Assembly (NCBI GenBank): GCA_018398765.1
Contig: JAHBMJ010000708.1
Coordinates: 13,600 to 42,187 of the forward strand
Direction: 5' to 3'
Length of the DNA: 28,588 nucleotides
From: Chromera velia
Taxonomy: Eukaryota; Sar; Chromeraceae
Within the stretch, counting starts at the first letter, position 1. Each line of letters begins with the position of its first letter. The position numbers and the translations under genes were made by a program. Positions 21,664-28,588 of the stretch are shown piece after piece. The notes under the pieces are model-generated. The model was not told the origin of the DNA, made no database searches, and saw only the letters and a list, made by a program, of their open reading frames with translations.

Positions 21664-22722
21664 ATGGTTAAGCTGAAAGTGTTCTTAGTTTTCAAAAGAT
21701 GGAGAGCTGAGGTGCTGAGATTTGTGAAATCAGCCTTCCGTCTCCTCATAGATAAAGATGAATTGATTCGACTTCTAGAGCTAGGAGAACAGAGAACAGA
21801 GGAGATCATCTGTCGCTACCTTGTCTCTCTGTTTCTCCTGACATTCCTATTCTTTCAACTCCTCTTTTCCATCCTTGTTATTCCTCTGTGTGCTGTCGTT
21901 CTGGCAAGGGTGTGGAAGGCTTGCACCCATGCCACAGCACTCAGATGGGTCATCCTGGTACGAACGTTCACGACTATCGAGGAGGGCCTCCAGCTGTGTC
22001 TTGAGGCAGCAACTAGGCATCGGTAGGCCCATACAGGTCGAATCACTACATTTCTTCCCCGGCGGAGACCTCGAGAAAAAAGGTTAGTCGCTCGCCTCAT
22101 CGCTTGTACTGCCTTCTTCATACTCATTGCGTCTCCGGCGCTCGCCGCCCACTCGCCCCCCAACGCCCTGTGTGCGCAGACGGTGAAGGGAATCCCTTGG
22201 AGCGCCCCACCCCCCACCATCTCCTACGCACACATCCAGAGAGTCAGATGTTCTGGTTTCTCCGTCTCCCCCTCCTTCTCATCAGAGGCCTCGGCAGCCG
22301 GCACAGCGCACAACACCGATCCACCGAGGAGGCTCACCAAACGTTTCCGCTACCGCTGGCTCCGTTCCTCCAACGTCCCCCTCCTGACTCCACATGACCT
22401 CCGCCGCCTAGATTTGCTGCCACTCTCTCCGTGGGATGCATATTTGTTGGCAAGGCTTGTAGATGAACGGATATATACAGGCTTTTTCTGCCCCCCACCA
22501 TCTAAAGCAGACAAAAAGGAAGAAAACGCAAAGAGAAGACGCAGAGTAGCACCCTGTTTCTCAGCATAAAGAGCAGATAGGCAGCTAGGCCAGGTGGTGG
22601 CTGGTCACGTCCGAACCCCCTCCACCGTTCCTCCCGCCTCCCCCCCGCCTCACACAAGCCCCCACACCCGCCCCAACACCCACCTCCAGCATGCAGCATT
22701 CTTTGTTGGAGGACTGCTATGA
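21664..22722 (+). pseudogene. Interior frame A: membrane-type hypothetical, broken by TAG and TAA
   Basis: The function is unknown. An ATG at 21664 opens 120 codons with a charged N-terminal half (KRWRAEVLRFVKSAFRLL and a Glu/Arg-rich helix), then a strong hydrophobic segment at about residues 54-84. TAG occurs at 22024. The same frame then stays open for 180 codons, with a second hydrophobic stretch (LIACTAFFILIASPALAA, about 22090-22146) that resembles a signal peptide with an A-x-A end. A Pro-rich region and a basic tail (about 22500-22555) follow. TAA occurs at 22567, another 50 codons are open, and TGA is at 22720. It may be an ORF1-like gene of the element or simply an open stretch. The two stops are both UAR and the frame does not shift, the same pattern as in the RT frame downstream. 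No nucleic-acid binding motif is obvious. Confidence 0.35.
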
Positions 22723-23286
22723 CTCAACTTCAAGAAGAGTCATGGTTGGGGCCAGCGTCCGACCTGAGCCCGACCTATCCGCCCCTTCTCTCTTCTTTTG
22801 TTCCCTGCCGTCCTTGTGATGTCACTCCATCCCACGCAGCTTGCCCCTCCACAATTTGGACAGCAAGCTCATGCAGGAGCATGGTTCCCCCTAGGGGGAC
22901 AAAGAGGGAACAACCTCGTGGCCCACATCACCAACGGCAATATACCTGACCCCATTTCCGACCCGCCCCCCCGACTAACAGGAGACGACAGCCAGCGCAA
23001 AGAACAAGAGGATGTGGTGATGGGAGGCACTGAGGGGGACCAACGAACGACGGTAACCAATGGCGGGCCAGCCGCAGCAAGCAGACAGCCGCCCCCAAGG
23101 CCACACCCCCACTAATTCACAGGTTTTGATGTAAACGGAAAGCTTTCGGGGTCAGACATAGAATCTAATGACGGAGAAGAGTCAGAGAGAGAGGCACCCG
23201 CCAGGAGTCTAGCCAAGAGTAGAGCACTACCCCCTAACCGGGCAAGAGGAGGACTTGCCCCAGCAAACCTAGACTCGAGCGCATGA
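22723..23286 (+). other. Interior linker between the two frames
   Basis: Pro- and Gly-rich readings in the plus frames. The RT frame register has TGA at 22720, 22762 and 23284 and TAA at 23113 here, so it is probably non-coding or holds a boundary between two frames. An intron-like acceptor (CTAATTCACAG) ends at 23122. Confidence 0.3.
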
Positions 23287-26200
23287 GGGGCACAGGGAAA
23301 AAGAAAAAGACCAAACGGACGGTATGCAGAAGACCGCTGGGAGAACCCTATCCTTTCAGCAACTGTACGACCCACCGAAGGGAAGGCGAGAGGGAGGCCT
23401 AAAGCACGTCCCGATAGAAACAGTGCAGCGGGGTGGGGGGGGGGCGCCTCCAGCTCAAGCAGCAGCAGGAGCAGCAGCAGCAGCAGCAACCCTGCCGCAG
23501 CCATAGCTGCAACAGCAGCAAACTACGGCCAAGTGCCTCTGTAAGGAAGGCCCTAAGGGAGGCCGCTCTCACAGATTTTCCACATGCTTCAGGGAGGGAA
23601 TTGGGGAAGACGAGAGAGGAGAGACAGGATGCAGACCAACCATGATGCCGAGGAAGAAACGGAAGATGAAGGGGAAGAGAGGGCCGACACAGAAGCAGAA
23701 GAGGAAGAAGAAAGAGAGAGAAGAGAAGAAGGGGAAGGAGAGCCATCAAATGGAGGGTCAGACATCGACGACCTCACAGATTTGTTAGAGCGATGGGAAT
23801 GGGGAGAATAGCCACCGGAGGGACAGCAAGGGATCAGAAAAAGGGCAGGCAGAGGCGCGGGGTCACAGCCTGCTGTGAGGGTTGCTTTGTCGACGGGGGG
23901 AGCGAGGGAGGGGGGAGAGAGGGAGGGAGAGGGGGGGGCAGAAAGGAGGGAAAGAGACGATGGGGGGAGGGGGAGAAACGAAAATGAGGAGGATCCCGAA
24001 GTGACTATTGCAGAGTGGGAGGAAAAATGGAAATTTTGGGACTCCATAGATCTCGAGGCCGAAGCCCCCGACGATCTAGACATATCGACAGACAAACATA
24101 TCAATGCCACCCTTCACTCCGCACTGCTTGCCATCCTGGAAGAGTGTGCCTAGAGAATTCAGAGCAATGACTTCGCAGTAGCAGAGAAGGCTTGGAAAGC
24201 GCTCTTCTATTTTCCGTCTCTCTTTCTGAGGGTAGACAGGAGAGGAGGGAATACATCTCTTGCAGCATGGAGACACCGAATATCAGCCTTTTGGAGGGGA
24301 GAATTTGAAGTCTTAGTTTTATCCTTGAGATCCAATATTGTCAGAATGAGAGAGAAACAGATAGAGAAGAGAAAAGGGAGGAAACCGTCACAGCAGGCCA
24401 CCAAAGACAGCATACGCTGCCACGTAGATGCCCTCATCAAAGACGGGGCCCTCTCCAAAGCAGTTTCCCGCCTAGGCTCCTTAGGGATCGCTACCCTAAA
24501 CATGAAGACATTCTGCAAGCTGAAGGATCTCCACCCCCCGCGTAGGACCCGATACGAGACCAAAGCCCTCACATCAGACCCGCCCCGCCTCAAGCTTATG
24601 CTCAATTCCCTCCTACAAGCAGCCCGCTCTGCTGCCCGAGGCTCTGCCCAGGGAATCTCAGGGTGGCGTTATGAACACATTCGTTTCTTTCTCCTAGGCG
24701 ACGGATCGGGAGGGGGGAGTATAGCAGGGCAGTGTGCTCTCTTCACCGTCGCCCAGCAACTGACAGTGGGCAACGCTCCTCCGTCCCTTCTTCACTTGCT
24801 CGCAAGCGGGAGGTCTTTTGCCCTCAATAAGGACCCGAAAGGTGACAAGGTGAGACCAATCACGATTGGGGACGTGCTCCAAAGATGGGTCACGAAGGCA
24901 ATCCTGATCGAGTACGGGGAGAAGTTTGAGGAACACCTTGAGGCATTGCAGTATGCGGTAAGAACAAGTGCAGGGACAGACAAACTTTTCAGAGCAGTCC
25001 AAACTTGTTTGCAGCTTTGTCCTAACTCCATCCTCCTCCAGATAGATGCAAACAACGCATTCAACACTTGCGACAGACAGAAAGCGATGGACGAGCTGCA
25101 TGAGCATTTTCCTGAGCTGTTTCGTTTCTTTTCTCTCTGGTATGGTACGGCAGTCCCGATCTTCTTTCGTGACCAGAAAGGCAGACTGCGTACTTTCATG
25201 AGTCAAGAAAGGGTACAACAGGGAGATATTGCAGGGCCGCTTCTTTTTTATCTTGGCCTAAAACCTGCTTTAGAAAAGTTGTAAAAGAGGCTGCACGAGA
25301 AGCACGGGAGGGCGGGATGTTTCATAGGTGCATACATGGATGATCTCTCTCTCATTTTCCCTTCCAGCTCTGCTGATTGTCTGACCTCTACCTGGTCAGA
25401 TTGTGTAGAAATTTTGGGAGAATATGGCCTGACGCTCAATCTGGGTAAGGATAAAAGCGCAGCTTTCTCTCCCAGTTGGAGAGGGAAATCAGAGAGAGAG
25501 ATCCCACAACAGCGCCCCCCAGGACTAAAGGTATCGACACAAGGCTACAAGTTGATGGGGGCAGGGGGGGGTGAAGACTCATTCGTGAACAGCCTGTTCG
25601 AAAAGAAGCTAGCAGAAGCAACAAAGCTGGGGAAGCGAGTGGAGAGGTACGGAGTTCCCCAGGGATGCAGCCTGCTGTTTTGTTACTGCATCTTCCCCAA
25701 ACTCGTCTACTTAGCGCGGGTGATGGGGGACAGACTCCACACAGACGTATGGGAAAGAGCAGACAAGGAGTTGGGGGAGTCTTTCGCCCGCAGCATGCGC
25801 CTCAGCCCAGAAGAATGGACCCAAAAGCAGAGCCAGACGCATCTCCCGTTATGTCAGGGGGGACTGGGGATCCCTTTCTTCCGTTTTATCACACCAGCGG
25901 CCTTAGCAGGCTGCGCGGCATACACCTTTACAGCAGTGAGGAGCCGATTAACAGAGCAGGGTTTCGGAACACCAATAAGGGCAGATTTTGCAGGTCTGTT
26001 TTGGGTAAAGAGGACAGAGCAAGCTTATACTGATTGTAGGGGGGGGACCGAATGGGAACTTGGAAAGGTTCCTCGAGTTCTAGAACTTTAGTAGGGGGAG
26101 AGAATGGAAGATTGGTTGTTGTGGGAGAGACGGGAGGTATAGCACCTCATGATGGAAGCACTGCACCTAGTTCAGAGGGAAAAGCTCTTAGCCGCTTTGC

Positions 26201-27069
26201 CAGCCAAAGGGAAGGCCCATCTGCAATCCTGTGCAGGCACAGGCGCTTCCGCTTGGCTAACAGCCATACCATCTTCAGGTTGGACTCATATTTCTCCAAC
26301 CCTTTTTACCATAGCCATCCGTCTCCGCCTCGGCTTGTCCATTCCAGAGATCAGAAGAAACCCTATCTGTACGTGTGGAGCCCCGCCAGACGTGGAGGGA
26401 CAACATGCACAGACCTGCGGGACAGGGGGGGGGGTATGGTGGCGGCATGAACAAATGAAGGACGCCTTTTGCTCCCTCCTCCAAGGCCTCTATCACTGCT
26501 ATATAATAAGAGAGCCTACGTTCGGGCAGCTTGGGCTGTCTACCGCAACCCGTTTGGTCGAAGAGAGACAAAAACGCCCCGATTTTCTCGCAGGGCTCCC
26601 GTCCGGAAACACAGTGCTCGCCGACGTCGCTGTCACCCATCCATTTTCCATCAATGCTAACCGCCTGCGCCGATTTGCAAAAACAGCAGGGTCAGCAGCG
26701 AGGGGAATGGAGAAAGTGAAGAATGACAGGTACGGGGAGATCTGCCATGAAATCGGTTTCCGTTTTGTGCTGCTTGTTTTTGAAACTTATGGAAGACCAG
26801 GGGAGGGAGTAGTAAGGTTTTTGAAGGAAGTAGCAAAGTTAGGGGCAGGGAGGGTGAGGGGTGGGGAGGGAGACAAAGCAGTCCAAGCAAGGTTGATGGA
26901 CCGCTACTACAAGCTCTTGTCCTGCACTCTGCAGCGTTTTGTCGCAGCAAACCTTCTGTCCTCTATCCACAGCAGGAGGGGCACAAGGGGCCCCTTCCAG
27001 CCTGAGGGTCTGCTCGGGAGGGAAGTGGCCGCGTTCTCCGGGTCTTTTAACCGGGAGGGCGCAAACTGA
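23287..27069 (+). pseudogene. Reverse transcriptase with restriction-like endonuclease (R2/CRE-like non-LTR retrotransposon)
   Basis: One frame runs from 23287 to TGA at 27067-27069. It starts with a low-complexity Ser/Ala, acidic and Gly/Arg-rich N-terminus (to about 24000), then a helical region (AWKALFYFPSLFLR, about 24187). The RT domain follows: GISGWRYEHIR (about 24652), VRPITIGDVLQRW (about 24850), LLQIDANNAFN with the first catalytic Asp (about 25036), QQGDIAGPLLF (about 25216) and YMDD (25333-25344). Downstream are AGTGASAWLTAIPS, a zinc motif C-x-C-x9-H-x3-C (about 26368-26418) and RPD-x13-D (about 26575-26628), the signature of the RLE nuclease that nicks target DNA for reverse transcription. 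The domain order matches RLE-type non-LTR elements; I assign no clade firmly. It is interrupted by TAA 23542, TAA 23554, TAG 23809, TAG 24151, TAA 25282, TAG 26089, TAG 26092 and TAG 26140, with no TGA and no evident frameshift. Under the standard code it cannot make a full protein. The N-terminal boundary is uncertain, and at 23433-23640 a Gln-rich frame in another register competes. Confidence 0.8.
23461..23520. repeat. AGC trinucleotide repeat
   Basis: AGC/GCA triplets that read as Ser, Ala or Gln runs depending on frame. This makes the frame choice in this stretch of the element uncertain. Confidence 0.8.
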
Positions 27070-27515
27070 AAGAATTTCTTTGGCAATGCGAGAAGACAGA
27101 AGAGGGATGGGTAAAAGCGCAAGCAAATGAATCGGAAAAGTTTTGGGAACTGAGTTTAAAGAAAGAGTTTTGATGGGGTGTTTAAAGCCGGAGTTCTTTG
27201 AAGGGATGGAAGACGTGCGGGATGCACCTCTGCACAATTAAAGTCTTTCTGATTCAAAGGGTAGCCTTTTTTCAATGAAAGAACTGAAGCGTTTCGAAGG
27301 TTCTGCCCTGTATCCCCTCTGTCTCTTTTCTTTCTCTTTTGATTGTCTAACCTGTTGTGAGGCCGCGATTGATCAGCTGTATCAGGGTGATCGAAGTCAC
27401 GCCTATTTTCGTCGCTGGTAGTCGTAGGATAGAACAAATCGACAAACTAGATTAGATCCGCCTCTCATATATGGGGACGCGGCATACATGAACAAAAACC
27501 CTCAATCACGTTCTG
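27070..27515. other. Interior 3' flank between RT stop and right arm
   Basis: About 445 bp with no gene, the presumed 3' untranslated region of the RT. An ATTAAA occurs near 27237 and could be a polyadenylation signal. No poly(A) tract or short tandem tail is seen before the right arm. Confidence 0.4.
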
Positions 27516-27564
27516 TAACTGTTTTGGGTCAGGGACCTTGAGTTAGGTTGGACACCCCCCCCCA

Positions 27565-27600
27565 CCCAAGGTTTAGAAGTCCGCACTTCTGAACCTTGGG
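27565..27600 (-). other. Stem-loop, right arm, inner copy
   Basis: CCCAAGGTTTAGAAGT, loop CCGC, ACTTCTGAACCTTGGG: a 16-bp stem with one mismatch. It is the counterpart of 21149-21184. The mismatch falls at a different position in each arm, while the stem and the loop are kept. Confidence 0.85.
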
Positions 27601-27787
27601 CCAGGGGGGTCAAACCCCCCCGCCATCAGGTCCAGACATGGGCTTATCGTGGGTCCGGGAGGCGCCACCACGGGGCCAGAGGGGGTGACGGCACCCTGCC
27701 CCTTCGACACACGCAGCCGACTTTGCCTCTATCGGCCAATAATCGGGTCTGAAGTCTCTTGTCCGTCTTGAAGGTCCACAGGACCTA

Positions 27788-27815
27788 AGGTTCAAAACTG
27801 CGGAGTTCTGAACCT
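27788..27815 (-). other. Stem-loop, right arm, outer copy
   Basis: AGGTTCAAAACT, loop GCGG, AGTTCTGAACCT: a 12-bp stem with one mismatch. It is the counterpart of 20948-20975. Confidence 0.75.
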
Positions 27816-28588
27816 CTGAGCAAACGGACTTTTCCCACAGAAATGTTGCCACAAAAAACGCTCTGTCAGATGTCTTTTGATGGTTTAAGAAGATATTTAA
27901 CAGAGCATTTTCTCGGTTTTGACTTTTTTTTCGGAAGTGCACTTTTGGGGCTCTGGAGGAGACGGCTACAACAACAGTTGCTGGGTCACCTCGGGTCGGC
28001 ACGAAGTGGAGCTTGCAGGTGGGTCCAGTGGAGACCAGCCGTCTTGATCTTGCTTCCAACGTCTTTCTGCTTGCTGCTGCTCCTCCTGTTCAAGCGGGGA
28101 AGGGCTGCCGGCCTTATCTAGGTGTTAAAGTACTGCTGCCCTTATCGCTCTCCTTACTCTTTCCTTGCAGGTCACAGTCTTGGGAGCCCCGCGGTTAACC
28201 CCCAGGTCAGCCTATCCGGACCCGCTGCTTCTTAGGCTCTTGGTCTTTTCCTTGGGACCTTGTGCACGCAGAATAAGCTGGACAGAAGTGCTTCTTTGAT
28301 TGTACAAAGCGTGAACGCCCGTCCCTCCGTGTTTGCAGGTGTTGGTGGACGGAGACTTGGGGACACCTGCAGGTCAGTTAAGGAAGCGCGGCTCGCTCTC
28401 TCGCTTTGCATGATGATTTGCTTAGCATCCAGCTTCTTTGTTCTGCTAGGAGCTTGACAGAAACGCACAAGGGAGGTCACTGAGAGAGGGTTGATGGAGA
28501 GTCTGCTGGAGCCTTCATTTTTTGACCGCCTCTTCTGAAGCTTTACACAGCTCTCAGTCGTGCCAGACATTTTTCCACCCAGACCAAT

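Larger units (their letters stand above)
20175..28588. mobile_element. Composite: long inverted arms around an RLE-type retrotransposon gene
   Basis: A left arm (20175-21233) and an inverted right arm (27516-28588, cut by the window end) flank a 6,282-bp interior with all long frames on the plus strand. The arm match stops sharply at GACCCAAAACAGTTA on both sides. Non-LTR retrotransposons normally have no terminal repeats. Either this is one element with long inverted repeats, a retrotransposon that inserted into a foldback element, or two opposed copies of another repeat that happen to flank it. One copy cannot decide. The outer ends and any target duplication lie outside what can be compared. 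Confidence 0.6.
27516..28588 (-). repeat. Right inverted arm (continues past the window)
   Basis: Inverted partner of 20175-21233. The innermost bases are TAACTGTTTTGGGTC. It is still matching at the last base of the window, so its true length is unknown. It holds the partner stem-loops at 27565-27600 and 27788-27815. Confidence 0.88.

Noticed and set aside
23112-23504. 130-codon minus-strand frame with Leu runs
   Set aside because: It is antisense to the AGC repeat and the N-terminal part of the retrotransposon frame, with no independent support.
1-28588. tRNA, rRNA or other structured RNA genes
   Set aside because: I looked for B-box-like words (GGTTCGA) and found only satellite copies of GGTTCGT with no cloverleaf. 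Nothing supportable.

Overview
This is eukaryotic DNA. Coding blocks are broken by introns with GT..AG borders and good polypyrimidine acceptors. Genes are far apart, and most of the window is transposon debris, satellites and microsatellites. One very long, low-complexity, Ser/Glu/Gln-rich exon beside AT-rich repeats suggests a repeat-rich protist (an alveolate such as a chromerid would fit), but the species cannot be read from the sequence. The host appears to use the standard code: the 1,432-codon open exon is rich in Gln, and every Gln is CAA or CAG.

Layout. 1-845: the 3' end of a plus-strand gene, with a GT/GA microsatellite in or near the upstream intron and two putative last exons (323-543, 720-845). 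846-6337: AT-rich transposon debris. The clearest piece is a foldback element (3261-5598) with arms of several hundred bases, TA on both flanks, and a 613-bp hAT-type non-autonomous element nested in its left end with an 8-bp target duplication. 6338-11547: the one convincing host gene, minus strand, a short coiled-coil first exon and a 4.4-kb second exon. 11680-17590: mostly repeats, namely AATG and CAGT microsatellites, a ~190-bp satellite (13866-15335), a small inverted-repeat element (15414-15808), a ~200-bp duplication and a ~35-bp minisatellite (16845-17580). 18046-19490: a 5'-truncated, frameshifted LINE-type reverse transcriptase (RT).

The most striking structure is 20175-28588. Two inverted arms of at least 1.06 kb (about 90% identical where compared by eye) enclose a 6.28-kb interior. 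The interior encodes an RT with a YMDD box, followed by a C-x-C...H-x3-C zinc motif and an RPD-x13-D signature of the restriction-like endonuclease (RLE) of R2/CRE-type non-LTR retrotransposons. From 23287 to 27069 one frame is kept. It is interrupted only by TAA and TAG codons and closes on TGA. A second interior frame, 21664-22722, shows the same pattern. Each arm holds two related stem-loops built on the same ~12-bp stem and GCGG/CCGC loop.

The stop pattern is best explained by C-to-T decay of Gln codons, but a UAR=Gln reading cannot be excluded from one copy. The combination of long inverted arms, repeated hairpins and an RLE-type RT is the best candidate for something undescribed.
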